Below are positions 22,029 to 33,622 of a DNA stretch of 64,000 nucleotides, in pieces. Origin of the DNA: Neofusicoccum parvum (Eukaryota; Ascomycota; Dothideomycetes; Botryosphaeriales; Botryosphaeriaceae); contig CP087206.1 of the NCBI GenBank assembly GCA_020912385.1, positions 2,666,001 to 2,730,000 of the forward strand. Direction: 5' to 3'. Both the position numbers and the translations under genes were made by a program. How positions within the stretch are numbered: position 1 is the stretch's first letter; each line of letters begins with the position of its first letter. The notes beneath the pieces were generated by a model. The model saw nothing but the letters and a program-made list of their open reading frames with translations, searched no databases and was not told where the DNA came from.

Positions 22029-22925
22029 ATTGCGTTCTGGCGAAGAATTTCTATTGCTGTACAACAGACTAATCGCGGTGGTTATGATGATGATGATATC
22101 CAAACAGACGTAGGGTCAGGCAATGGCGTCATGAGTTAAAGAACTGCTTTTGCAAGTCAACCATCCCCCTCCTGCAAGGACGTATGACTGTCCCCTTCTT
22201 GCTTTTCTTCGCCTAGTGCTGCGTGGTGGGGGCAGGGATCTATGGGTCAAGAGTTAGCTCTTCGAGAAGTTTTGGTATGGGGTGAAATTCCCAGACGACT
22301 AATATCGCGGTCCGCAGCCACAAGACCTGACTGAATCAAGGATCAGGTACGTTTGTTGATAACGCACGATCTCTTCCACTGATATCTGGAGTCCTTGGTG
22401 GAAAAAAACCAATGTCTCCATGTTCGTCGAAGCAGCGGATGACCTCCTCGTAGACTCCGATTCTTCCGCTAACGAGCGGGGCTGCCAAACGTTAAAATGG
22501 AACGGGTGGCTCGCTTTCGAGAAACCCGAGCGCCGAAGGCCTTCTATATCGCCTTCTGCCGACAATTGTACTATATATGCCCTGCTTCAACCCCAGCAAC
22601 CGAATACGACACAAGGCGAGCCAAAGTCTAAAAGCGAGCATATGCCATATGATCTCGCAATATAGGCTGTACAGCGGGACTGTTACTCGAAATGGATACG
22701 AGAGCCTCAATGGGGCGTGTAGGTGCAAGGCTTGACATTTGTCTCTCCAGGGCCCATGTCAACGGCACTGCCGGAAGCCGTCACGTTCGTCGGGCAGACC
22801 GGGGAAGGCACTTTATGATGCTTCTATTGACACGCATATACTTTCTCCGCCTAGAAGCTAGGCATATGGTCGGCTACAGTGCGTTAGCAGTTCAATGACC
22901 GGCAGCGGCTCACAAGATCATGAGC
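22029..22925. other. Intergenic region
   Basis: About 900 bp with only short frames on both strands. A short GAT microsatellite lies near 22084-22096. Nothing else is recognisable. Confidence 0.4.
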
Positions 22926-22932
22926 ATAAATA
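22926..22932 (+). promoter_or_regulatory. TATA-like box of the FAD oxidase gene
   Basis: ATAAATA, 88 bp before the ATG at 23020, a usual fungal TATA distance. Confidence 0.45.
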
Positions 22933-23019
22933 CCTGGGGAGCTCGCAATCCAGGAACTTTTCCAGACAACCTCGAAGTCTGAAGCGGCACGAGCTTAAGC
23001 TTCCTCCAAGCTCTGCGAG

Positions 23020-24677
23020 ATGCCGATCTACCTCATCTTATTTTCGCTGGGGATCTTGCTCCTAGGCTCATCGGTTTCAGCCTCTCCCGTAGCCGATGCT
23101 TGCAGTGCCTTGGCCTCAGCCTACGCTGGTCAGACATACTTTCCCGGCAACACTTCGTACGAGTACGAGAACGAAGGTAGCCATCAAGCCACTCCGTCCA
23201 ATGCACACACATGCTGATCGTGACCCGCAGATTACTGGTCCACCAGCTCCGTCCTCGCGCCGGCATGCATCTTTGCACCGCGCAACGCGGAGGAAGTGGC
23301 ACATGCAGTGTCGACTCTGGCTTCCTTCGATGCGCAGTTCGCCGTCAAAAGCGGGGGCGGCATGCCGGTAGACGGGGCTGCCAACATCAACGGCGGTGTC
23401 GTGGTGTCGATGGCGAACCTCACCTCGATCGAGGTCTCTGAGGACGCGTCTCTCATCAAGTTCGGGGCCGGCTGCAACTGGGACAGCGTGTACGCAGCGC
23501 TCCTGCCGCACAACCGGACGGCGGTCGGGGGGCGGATGGGCCTCGTCGGCGTGGCCGGATTCCTGCTCGGCGGAGGCGTGGGCTTCCTGGGCAACCAGTA
23601 CGGCTTCGCGGCGGCCAGCGTCGTCGAGCACGAGGCAAGCGATCCTCTTCCCCGTCTCACCCGGGCCCTCCAGCCACCGCTGACCCCGCGCACCCGCAGT
23701 GCGTCCTCGCCAACGGCACCGTCCTCACCGCCACCGCCACCAACTCCCACGCCCCGCTCCACTGGGCCCTCAAGGGCGGCGGGCCCTCCTTCTGCCTCGT
23801 CACCTCCTTCACCGCGCGCACCCACCCCTCGGGCAGCGCGGGCCGCATCACCGGCGCGCACGCGTCGTACGGGCCCGACCAGCTGCCCGCCTTCATATCC
23901 GCGCTGCACGCCTTCGCGCTGCACGGCGGCTCCGACCCGCGCGGCGCCGTCGAGCCCAGCATCGCGTGGACGCCGAGCTCGCGGCCGTCGGCGCTGACGA
24001 CGGTGGTGTACGACGGCGCCGACGCCGACCCGGCCGTGCTGCGCAACTGGACGGGCGGCGCCGCGGGGGGGCCGCGGCCGCTGGAGGCGCAGAGGCCGCT
24101 GCTGCGCGAGACGACGATGCGCGAGTACGCGCGCAGCCTGTACGGCGGCGTCGAGACGGTGCCGCCGTTCGGGCTGCGCGCCCGCTTCGTCTGCGTCGCC
24201 GTGCGCGCGCGTGAGGGCGGCGCAGAGGCCCTGCGGCTGCTCGTCGACGACTACTTCCCCGCGCTGGAGAGGGAGCTGGCCGGCGTCGCCAACGTGAGCG
24301 TGAACCTCGTGTTCCAGCCGTGGAGGGCCGACTTCGTGCGCGCGGCAGAGGTGGACGGCGGCAATCCGATGGGGCTGGTGGCGGAGCGGGCGCCGTGGAT
24401 CTGGGTGATCCAGGGCTACGCGTGGGCGGACGAGGCCGACGATGCCGTGGTGGAGCGGTTCTACACGAACTGGACGAAGACCATGGACGGCGTTCTGGAG
24501 GAGAGGGGATGGCGGGACGGGTTTGTGTACATGAACGATGCCGATGCGTGGCAGCGCGTCTTCGAGGGGTACGGGGAGGAGAACGTCAGGAGGCTGAAGG
24601 AGGTGAGGAGGGCGTATGACCCGGATCAGGTGTTTACGACGTTGATGCCTGGTGGGTTCAAGGTCGAGCACGCGTAG
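23020..24677 (+). CDS. Secreted FAD-linked oxidase (PCMH/BBE family)
   Basis: Three exons, 23020-23176, 23231-23634 and 23700-24677, giving 512 aa. A signal peptide (YLILFSLGILLLGSSVSAS) is followed by an FAD-binding PCMH domain: NGGVVVSMANL, then GVAGFLLGGGVGFLGNQYGFA, and a C-terminal berberine-bridge-like motif YDPDQVFTTL. The family oxidises sugars, alcohols or secondary metabolites with oxygen. The position that normally holds the flavin-linking His (SGGH) is Gly96 (VKSGGGMP), so FAD is probably non-covalent. Intron 2 (23635-23699) needs a GC donor (GAG/GCAAGC) with a CAG acceptor to join VVEHE to CVLANGTVL. Exon 3 is extremely GC-rich. Substrate unknown; no cluster partners are visible. 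Confidence 0.88.
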
Positions 24678-25002
24678 TTGCGGACTGCGCAGGGCGGGAG
24701 AGGCGCGCGCACCAACAAGACGTCATTGGAGGCCTTGATACGCGAGTCTGAGGACAATCTCCGGGGCTCGGCGAAATGCCGTTTGGCAGCTCTTGGGCGA
24801 ACTCTGCTGGTTTCTGACGGCGAGCCAGATGCTCGGCGGGCCGAATCCGCGGCGACGGAGGCGCTCCGTACATTTCAACTAGCATCAAAGCTGCCAGCTG
24901 GCCCAAGAGCAATGCGTAGAAATGCCACTCTCGACCTTTCGTCCGCTCTTTGACACTTCCAAACTCTGTTTCCGCCCGAAAGCTTGAGCTCCCCACGGCA
25001 CC
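24678..25002. other. Short intergenic region
   Basis: 325 bp between two plus-strand genes, holding the terminator of the FAD oxidase gene and the promoter of the acetyltransferase gene. No motif recognised. Confidence 0.4.
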
Positions 25003-25524
25003 ATGGCACACGCTGCTTCAATCGACGGCATCACCCTGCGCACTCATCGCCCGGGTGACATCGGCCACATAATCTCCCGCCACGGCACCCTGTATTCAAA
25101 GGAGTACGGTTGGGACTGTCACATGGAGGCCTTGGTCGCAAGAACTTGTGCCGACTTTATCGACACCTACGACCCCGCGCTCGAGCGTCTCTGGATTGCG
25201 GAACGGGAGGGAGGCGAGTTTGTCGGCTGCGTTATGCTGTTCAACGAGAAGGACGAAGCGTCGCAGAACTCGGCAATGCTGCGTCTTCTGCTTGTCGAGC
25301 CAGCCGACAGAGGGAAGGGCGTGGGCAAGATGATGGCCAGCCATGCCGTGGAGTTCGCGAGGGAAGCTGGATATCCGAAGGTTGTTGTCTGGATGCAAAG
25401 TTCAGACGCAGCGAGGGAAATATATCGGAAACAAGGGTTCCGAAAAGTGACGGATCTAGAACATGAAGCCTTTGGGGCAAAGCTGGCGGTGGAGCTCTGG
25501 GCTTTGATGTTTGATCAAGCATGA
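25003..25524 (+). CDS. GNAT-family N-acetyltransferase
   Basis: Single exon, 173 aa. It opens with a segment like that of acetyltransferase halves of bacterial MarR-GNAT proteins: HRPGDIGHIISRHGTLYSKEYGWD. The central strand ERLWIAEREGGEFVGCVML leads to the acetyl-CoA motif A, LRLLLVEPADRGKGVGKMM, with RGKGVG as the pyrophosphate loop; VVVWMQSSDAAREIYRKQGF is motif B. All core GNAT parts are present, so it is probably active. Acceptor substrate is unknown. The close likeness to bacterial proteins and lack of introns hint at an old bacterial origin, but codon use is not obviously foreign. Converges with VPS39. Confidence 0.85.
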   Translation: MAHAASIDGITLRTHRPGDIGHIISRHGTLYSKEYGWDCHMEALVARTCADFIDTYDPALERLWIAEREGGEFVGCVMLFNEKDEASQNSAMLRLLLVEPADRGKGVGKMMASHAVEFAREAGYPKVVVWMQSSDAAREIYRKQGFRKVTDLEHEAFGAKLAVELWALMFDQA

Positions 25525-25953
25525 CGATTGGAAAAAAGCAATGTGAAAACATCAACACCCCGCTTCTCTTCTCGGCTTTGGCACTACCATTGCAACTTAC
25601 ACATGATAAGGTTCTATTCGCCTCAGCAACATCTGTTCCACCTTTCTACCAATTGTGAAGTACAATATATAACTCACAAGCCCCTTTACCTCAAATTCAT
25701 GAGACGCATTTCCTTTTCACATTGGATTTATTCGTGTTGACTTCATCCACACTACTTGACGGAGGATCATAGACCAGAGTGAGAAGATATGGACATTATT
25801 GTGTGATTTTCGTATCTCTACACGCATTTCGTACAATCCAGCCCTGTACCGCTGGAATAATTCATGAAGAGGATATCAACCCTGACAAAGAAAACCGCCG
25901 TACCATATTCCACATGTAACAAACACCGCTCTGCCTCCACTGATGCAAGTCTC
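25525..25953. other. Convergent intergenic region, AT-rich
   Basis: Lies between the 3' ends of the acetyltransferase and VPS39 genes; AT-rich compared with its flanks, as expected for two terminators. No gene found. Confidence 0.5.
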
Positions 25954-28900
25954 TTATCCAAAAGTATCCCAACGCCGAATACCCATCTCCAGCCTACCCA
26001 TATCAACGTCCACGGCCTTCCTATTTCCAAGTACTGCTCCAGCCCTGTTGAAGCATCCGTAATGCACCACAGTCCCATCGGGGTACACCCTAATCGCGCT
26101 GTTCCCGAATCTCTTTCCGCAGACCATGCAATGCCTGTCTTCGCCAATGACAACTCTTCTATTCCTACCACCCACCGTACCAGGTGGGCCATCGCCGAGC
26201 AGGAGTGCTGACTCAACTTCGAGTTTCTCGACAGCGCGCAGCTGCGCTACAATGCGCTCCTCATTCATGACGCTGTTGGCACTGCGGATGCGGCCACGGA
26301 AATAAGATTCTAGGTCCTTAATGGGAAGCACTGGCGGAATGAGGTCAAGTGTGGACGACGCTGGAAGTCGGGCGCCATGTTTGGAGAGGAGTGACAGGGC
26401 AGGCTCCCAGTTGGGTTTGTGCGGGGGAGGGGGTTGGAGGTAGAGGGAGAGGAGGGTGTGGTATATGGATGGCTCAACGTCCTCTGGGTCTTGTTGTTGA
26501 GAACCGCCTTGTTGCCGGGATGTTGGTCGGCTGGAAGGTGCTGCAGGAGTGGGTTGCTGGGAGGCTGTGAGGTAGACTTGGTTACAGTAGCTAGAGCTCG
26601 TTTAGCATGTGTTGACTCATTACGGGATTGTTCAGTGACATACTCTTCTGCTTTGTCGTAGTCTTCCAGCTGGAAGACATAAATCTGAAGTGCTTGCTTG
26701 TGTTGGCCCATCTTGCTGAGAACGATAGCACGGGGTTCGTAGAAATCCGGCTCATCTTGTGGAAGTAACCGGAAAATCCTAGCCTTATTGTATTGGTGGC
26801 TACCCCTCAAGAAGACTTCCAGTTTCTCTCGCCATTCTTTGTGCTCTTCTTCGCTTTCGAAAATATTTTCGTTCTTGGCTCTCAGCAGTCGCTCCAAGTA
26901 TTCGTCGACCAGCCTCTGGTGGAAATCGGGCGTTTGATCGCCGAGTTCGTTGATGATATGCTCAAGATACCGGACAGACAACTTTGGATCGATTTCGTGC
27001 AAATAATCCAGAACGCGGTCCCTGGGCAGAGTCTCTGCGTTTTCTGTGTCGGCAAGAAAGATTTCCATTCCTTGTTCGGGGTCTGCACGAATTGGCCACT
27101 CCGCGTACTCGAGGATTAGGTCGATAAGCTCGGGTGGTAACTGCTGTAGGTAGGCAATTGTCCGTTGTGGTCCACGAAGCGCTGGGCTGACATTTTCTCC
27201 TTCCTCGTCCTTTCCGAATTTTTCGAGAAGTTCAAGAGCCTCGTGGTGCATCTTCTTCCCGTGCAAGAAGTCAATAAGATCAGTGTATCTGCCACTTTCG
27301 TACAACTTCTCCCTAACCACTTCAGGGTCGCAGAAGTTGTCAAGGCGGAATAGTGGACCAGCCATGCCAGGCCTTGCAAGCATGTATGCACGGAACAATG
27401 TTGTGTCAGTGATGCTGGCAACTTTGTGCAGACGTTCAGCCCAGTCAATTTCTTCCGGGTCTTCAGGAAGCAGGATAAAGGGTGCGAAAGGCGGCTTGTA
27501 ATCCTCCGCCTGCTGCTCCTTGGGAGGAAGAGGTTGCTTCAGCGTACCATCATAGTTGATGAACTTCTGGAGCTGCGCACGGGTTTGGGCCAGGAAACCA
27601 AATAGCGCTGTGACAGCCACTATCAAGTCTTTCCCTTCTGTTAGATTATTAGCCTGTAGTCCGCCTTAAAATGCTTGAGCGAAAACTCACGCAGTGGCCT
27701 GTCCTCCTCGGCCAAGTTATCCGCTGACTTCTTGCCTTTGATGCTGACATTATCGCTATCCGCTTTAAACGAACGTATGGACGCAGTATCGGAGTCGGGT
27801 TTCTTCTGCTCAGCCACGAGCCTTCCAAACATAGCCCTGGTAAGCGTGTTGCCAGTTTGCTTCTCGGCTGGTGCGGTTTCTTCATCAGTCTTCCCACCTT
27901 CGTCCTCAGTCTCGGCCTCAGCATCGCTCTCGCTCGGCTCTTCTACAATAGAGAGGTCGCCGGCGATGGACTTGGGATACAACGCGATGACTTTCTCGGG
28001 CTGCGCTACAGCATCTGAGAAGAGATCCATGGCCTCCCTGTAGCGTCGTTGCTGAAATAAGCTTTGCGCCTTGAGGATTTGCACTTCTCGAATGCGGCCG
28101 TTCTTGTCTTTGAGGAGAGTGTCCTCCAGCATGTTAAGCAGGCTCACTGCTTCGTCATAGCGACCCTTGGCAATGAGTTCGTCGATCTGCTCCTCATAAT
28201 GGAGGGCACCCATCCGCCAAATACACCTATCGCTGGCAACAAGGAAACCTTTGCCGGCGTGCGCTAGACTGATGTTGGGCTGCGGGACGTGGAGGAAAGC
28301 TGCATTGGGAATGCTGATAGTTTGAAGCAGATTCAGGGTGTCGGGGTTGCGGACTTCGAGAGCGCCCTTCGCGGGCGGCTGCAAAGCTAACATGTAGGGG
28401 TAGGAGTAACCCAAGGCCTCTGGAGCAGTAGTCCATGGAATCTGGCGCTTTTCTAAAGCCTTGCCATCGGTGTCAACGAACAAGCTGTTCACATCCTTCG
28501 CTAGGAGCAGCTCCTTGTCACCCAAGCGTGTTGCCATGGGCTTGGGGACCCAGCCACCCATAGCCATATAGCCCATGCCTGATGTGTTCACAGCACCGAA
28601 ACGGTTCACCTGCTGGCCAGCCGAGTCGCTCAGGGAGCTGGGCTTCACGATATCTGCCACTTCCTGCGTCTCGATGTCGACCATGACAAAGCCGGGATCC
28701 ATGCCAGCGACTATCTTGGTGCCGGTAGCCCAGGTGAGCGACTTGACGGTAGAGATCAAGGTTATCTCAGCCGTGTCCTCGGAGAGCTCCATGTCCTGCC
28801 ACGACCACAGTATGATCCTCCGCTTGACGGCGACGGCGAGCCGCGAGACGATGGAGGGGATGCCGGTGGAGGGGTCTTTCACGATGTTGGAGGTCACGGC

Positions 28901-29340
28901 GAAGGTGGCGGCGCCCTTGGTCTTCTCGAGGCGTTCCTGGAGGTCGTAGGTCTGCAGGTCGTAGATAGACACGTAGTTGTCACTCAGAGACACAAGGATG
29001 CTTGACTCTTTGATCATGGCCAGCTGCTGGATGGGCCGGCGCGAGAACTTCTCGACCTCGCGCAGCAGATCGGCGGGCTTCTGCTTGGGCCTGGGCTTGG
29101 GCGGGTCGTCCTCATCCTCGGCGGGGGTGGGCGCCAGCTCGGGCTCGTCGCTCACCTCATTGACCCGGTAGATGCGCAGGCAGCCGGTGTTGAGGCCGAC
29201 CAGCAGACGGTCGCCTGTCACGGTCAGCGGGAGGGCAGCGCGCAGGTGGAGGGCATACCGTAGGCGAGAATCGAGTCGATCTTGGACTTGTCGCGCTGGC
29301 GGAACTCGACGACGGGGCGGGCGATGAAGGCGGTCAGCAT
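25954..29340 (-). CDS. VPS39: Vps39/Vam6, HOPS complex subunit
   Basis: Four exons, 29259-29340, 27691-29214, 26644-27637 and 25954-26590, giving 1078 aa. Intron 1 is only 44 nt. The N-terminal citron-homology/propeller part starts MLTAFIARPVVEF; a mid acidic disordered insert (residues about 500-560) precedes the clathrin-heavy-chain-type helical repeats (KDLIVAVTALFGFLAQTRAQ, then EALELLEKFG, FLARPG-like segments). The C-terminal Vps39 domain ends in a RING-like zinc site: CMVCGKRFGNSAIRVYPDG, then HYGCF. Vps39 binds Rab7/Ypt7 and, as part of HOPS, tethers membranes for fusion at the vacuole; it also takes part in vacuole-mitochondrion contacts. The long open frame upstream of 29340 is not coding: the intron 1 join fits homologues. 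Confidence 0.93.
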
Positions 29341-30641
29341 GGTCGCGGGGGGGCGCTGCTGGGCGCTGGCTCAACCCATGCGGCGGCGACGGCGAGAGCT
29401 CCCGGTGTTGAGCTGTCGAGCTCGGGCAGTGACGAGACGGCCGGCATGTGCAGCGCAGACGCCGTGGCCGACGGGTGGCCCAGGCAGGCCCGCGTCGGCG
29501 TCCGGCCCCGGCGGCCACTGCAGCGCCACAACACCATCCAGCCTGCCGGCTGCCGGCGTCCTGCCTTCCCATCGCCCGTCTGCTCCACGTGGTGGCAACA
29601 TGCAGCATGCCGTGCATGCCGTGGCGCGAGCTGAGGCCTCCGTGCCGACGCCGCTGCCCACCGCCGCCAGCCGCCGCCCGCCAGCCCGCCGCCGTGCCTG
29701 CGGCCTCCACGCTGCCGCCGCCCTCCCGCGCCCGCTGGCCCGTGGCGACAGGTCGGATCGAGACAGCGACGGCCATCTCTCCGCGGCCGGGACCGCGGGG
29801 CGCGTCGTGCGCCCGCCTGCCCGCGACGCCAGAGGGCTCCAGCAAGCTTCAGAGTAGAGCCGTCCACCTCACGCCCGTCGCACCGCCCGCGCGCGGGGTG
29901 TCCTGGCCTCGCAGCCCAGCCGGCGGCCCGATGCTGAGCCTAAAGCCGCTCGCAGAGGCTGCGGCAAGCCCGGAACGCCGTCCGGGCCGTCTCATACTCC
30001 AAGACGTGCCAGCCCTGCAGGCGCGCTGATGCAGTCATTCCTCTTGCAGCAACAAAGACTGCTCGCTTCCCGCCCGCCGGATTGCGCGGCGACTCAGCTG
30101 CCTTTTGCCGCATCTTGCCAAGCTCTCCTCTGTCTTGAGACATTGAACCCTATTTCGGCAGTTGGATGCGTCTTCAGCCTCGACCTCCAGCTTCTCGACC
30201 GCTGCCGCCGCCCCAGACGCGTCCGATGGAGTGATCGCCTCCTGGTGGCTGATGCCGAAGATGCTCTCCCCCGCGCCAGCGGACCAGGAGGACCGGGATA
30301 CCTGTCGAATGGGATGGCAATCAGCCTTTGGCTAAGGGTCCGCCCTGCGTTAAGGCCGACTGGGATATATCTCGTCCCTTCTTCTGCCCCAGCGCCTCCC
30401 CATTCTGTTTCGCATCCTCTGTCTTGGATTCTTCTCGTCACTGCAAACGCTCACAGTCTGCTCTGGCACAGTGGCGACATCCGGACTTGTGTCCCTCTCG
30501 CGCCATGTAATAAGTTTTCGTCCTTGCCGTATACGTTGCCGTTTCTCGCCCGAGAACATCTGACCACCTGCCTGCTTGTGACCCACCCTCAAGCCGGTGC
30601 ATCTCTCCTTCCTCCCGATACTCCTCTTTCCTCCCTTCGAT
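29341..30641. promoter_or_regulatory. 1.3-kb divergent region VPS39 / seven-helix gene
   Basis: Holds both promoters. The half near VPS39 is very GC-rich and gives long spurious frames on both strands. The half near 30641 is pyrimidine-rich on the plus strand, typical of fungal 5' leaders. No further gene seen. Confidence 0.45.
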
Positions 30642-32492
30642 ATGACGCCCATGGACGGACGGCAGCTGATCATGTGGGATCTTGCCATCTCACTGATCGT
30701 CATCTCCAGCATCCTCATGATCGCCCGCATTTACGTCCGCTTCTTCATGATAAGGCTGCCAGGCTGGGACGACTACTTCGCAATCGCCGCCTGGGCAAGT
30801 GCTCATCATTGCTGTCCTGCCACTTTCCGCCGCCCATCCGCTAACACCTTTCAGATCTTCCTTCTGGGCCAGGCCTCCATCGAGGTTGTCGGTAAGACTT
30901 TCAGAAAGGGTTGGCGCTGGCCCCCTGGACTAAGTCTGTGATATAGCAACGTACAATGGCTCCGGGAAAGCCATGTCAGAGGTGCCCGCGGATCAAATCC
31001 ATACGTACTTTATGGTATGAGCGCGCAGGCTTTTTGGAGTGTCGCCGGAGTTAATGCCTTTTGCAGCTTCTTCCAACTGCCCAGCTTTTGTACTTCCTCG
31101 GAACCGGCTGCGTACGAATGTCCATTCTCGCCTTTCTGCCACGACTCAATAAAGAAAGTAAGTGCACCAAGACTTGAGCAGCCGCAAAATCTTACATGTG
31201 ACCAGAAAAATTCATGATCTGGGTGTACGTCACAGGAGCCGGCATCGTCATCCTCACCATTGGGGCCTTCTTCGTTCTCCTATTCGAATGCAGTCCCGTC
31301 AAGTATGCCTTCTCCATGGATCGTCGTGTGTCGTTGATGTATCTCCATTCTAATCGTGAGCAGGGCATTGTGGGACAAGAAGGGGGCCAACTGCCTTGCC
31401 CCCCACAAAGAAGCTATTCTGATGTACACTCATAGTGTGTTTGCCTGCCCAGTCTATTGGTACATGCACTGACTCAACGTACAGATGGACTGAGTATCTT
31501 CTTCGACCTTATACTTCTCGGTATGCCAATATGGGTGCTCCACAAGAGGATGATCTTCAGCGTCAAAACCATCAAAGTTGCCCTTGTATTCGCCGTCGGT
31601 ATGTGACCACCGCCAGTCATTCACAAGTGTACGTCTGACCTCGTCAGGAATCTTCACCGTCGTGACCGGGATAGTCCGCCTCACAAGTGAGTGCCCGCCA
31701 AACCCCACCATCCCATCAGACATGCTCATCCGTCGTAGCAATCGTCACAATAAACATGGCCAACAACACGTATGTCCTCACCCTTCTCCTCCGCTCTCTG
31801 TCCGATCCTCAATCACCTAACACCGCCGCCGTAGTACTTACAACGTCACCTTCGCGGCCGTCTGGACCAACCTCGAAGGCCACTGCGGCCTATGGGTGGC
31901 ATGTTTCCCGGCGATCCAACCTCTCGTCCGGCGTCTGGCGGTGCGCCTCGGCCTCCGTTCGACCACGTCCAGGCAGACCTCCAACCCTACCAACAAAGCT
32001 CCATCCAGCCGCAACCAAAGCAGCTCCTCTACCCGTATTTCCTCCTTTCTTTCCAACTGGCTCCGTCATCGCGCAGGCACGGCCAGCACCATCAATGCGT
32101 CCGCCACGGATGAAGAGCGCATGGTCAGCACGGTCAGCACAAGCAGCGGTGCCGGCAGGAAGTCAGGGGACGGGATGGTAGAGCTAGCACCAGCCGTCTT
32201 CTCGGCCTTCGTGAGCGGAGGTGGCAAGAGGGATTCAGGGGCGGCGGGGGATCTCGATACCAATGATGAAGGGCCGTGGGAGGATGTAGAGGGTGTTGGT
32301 GACGGGAAAACCATCGGAGAAGAGGGAGAGAGTGAAGTGGACTTGGAGAGGGGCGAAGAGGTTCCGCGGGCGCTCACGCCGCGGTTGTTGGGAGGCATTA
32401 TGAGGACAACGGTTGTGAGGCAGGATAGTGAGGCGAGGACGAGCTTGTATGACAGGGAGTGTATACGCGGGTGGCCGGAGAGAGGGGGCTGA
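30642..32492 (+). CDS. Seven-helix PTH11/SAT4-like integral membrane protein
   Basis: Ten exons (30642-30794, 30855-30891, 30947-31014, 31067-31157, 31206-31302, 31364-31434, 31485-31598, 31648-31686, 31739-31769, 31835-32492) encode 366 aa. The order of helices and loops is that of the fungal rhodopsin-like domain: WDLAISLIVISSILMIARIY then GWDDYFAIAAW, TAQLLYFLGTGCVRMSIL, FMIWVYVTGAGIVIL, FECSPVKALWD, FFDLILLGMPIWVL and VRLTTIVTINMANNT, followed by TNLEGHCGLWVACFPAI. A Ser-rich, then acidic tail of about 170 aa is cytosolic. PTH11-like members are suspected receptors in sensing hosts and surfaces; ligand unknown. Intron 1 (30795-30854) uses a GC donor (TGG/GCAAGT), required for the frame. 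Exons of 31, 37 and 39 nt are unusually small. Confidence 0.88.
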
Positions 32493-33479
32493 GCAAAGGA
32501 CGGTATGACTATAAAGCAGGCGTTGTGGGGATGGCGAATCGGTTGGTCGGACGGCTGTGGGGTCTTTTGTTGCTCCGGTGTTACTGATAGGGCATGAGTC
32601 GGTGTTCAGACGTGGTCAATGGATTCCAAGAATATACGTACGAGCTGCCGTACCCTTCCTCCTGTAGTATGTAAGTTGTACTTCGTGACTCCCTCCAGGG
32701 ATCCCCAAGACTTGGGACGTGCGGCGGGTAGGCGCATATGGACACGACACCGCAACCATAGCAAAAAATTCTACCGGTCAGCGGCGCGGGGTCTTCGTGC
32801 AACCATAGGTCGTCGTCTCTCCCTCACCGCTCACCCAAAGTGCAAACAGGGTTTCAGGAACAGTATTCAGGACTGGTGCCGCCCGCAAGGAACGTGTGTA
32901 CTAAAACCGGTAGTCGAAGATCCGAATGCAGCTTTCGAGTAGTCATGATCGAGAGCGGGCTAGGCGCGGGTAAGGCAGTGCCCCTTGCATTCCACGGCAG
33001 CCGGTGACAGCCGTGGCCACGGGGTGTTCGTGTGAATTCTTGACCGGTCTGCTCCATTCACCCGCCACCACGATACACATGTTCGCGGCACACAACGTCT
33101 TCTTGCGTGACTTCCCTCGCCACCACGACGTGCCAATGCGCGCACCCGCCCACGGCACAACAAGGATTTGAAAAGCAGCAAATCTCATTAAGCGACATAG
33201 CATACATTCTACGCAAGAAAAGGTGAGAACAAAGAGAAAGCTTCCCTCCCTTGGCGTGCTTTCCCCGTTTGCGGAAGTTTTTTGATGGCGGGGAGGCGAG
33301 GGGGCGTGCATCACCACTACCGGTCTGCCGGGCCCTGCACTAAGATCGTGCACTGAGTTATCCATCTGTCCACTTTACTGCAGATTTGATATGGGAACGG
33401 GGTCTTGGGGCCGAAGGGTCAGGAATCGACCAGCCTCCCGCGGCCGATTGCATTTTGTGAGCCGCTGGTAAAGGGCGGA
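32493..33479. other. Intergenic region
   Basis: About 1 kb without a supported gene. Contains the terminator of the seven-helix gene and upstream DNA of the secreted protein gene. No repeat recognised. Confidence 0.4.
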
Positions 33480-33487
33480 TATATAAT
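33480..33487 (+). promoter_or_regulatory. TATA box of the small secreted protein gene
   Basis: TATATAAT, 136 bp before the ATG at 33623. A strong TATA box is typical of highly induced fungal genes such as secreted-protein genes. Confidence 0.5.
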
Positions 33488-33622
33488 CGCAGGGTTGGTG
33501 CCAACTGCTCTTCCACAGATCATACCTTTTTGAGGCTCGTTACAGACGCGAGCTACGGGCAATCCTATTTTCCAGCAACAACTACACCTACCCGAGGTCA
33601 CTACTTTGATCTGCCTGCGACC

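Noticed and set aside
23232..24671. 479-codon minus-strand frame
   Set aside because: Exact antisense shadow of the GC-rich FAD oxidase exons; composition explains the lack of stops.
29341..29845. Long N-terminal extension of VPS39
   Set aside because: Low-complexity GC-rich reading that enters the frame through the unspliced 44-nt intron; homologues start at MLTAFIARPVVEF.
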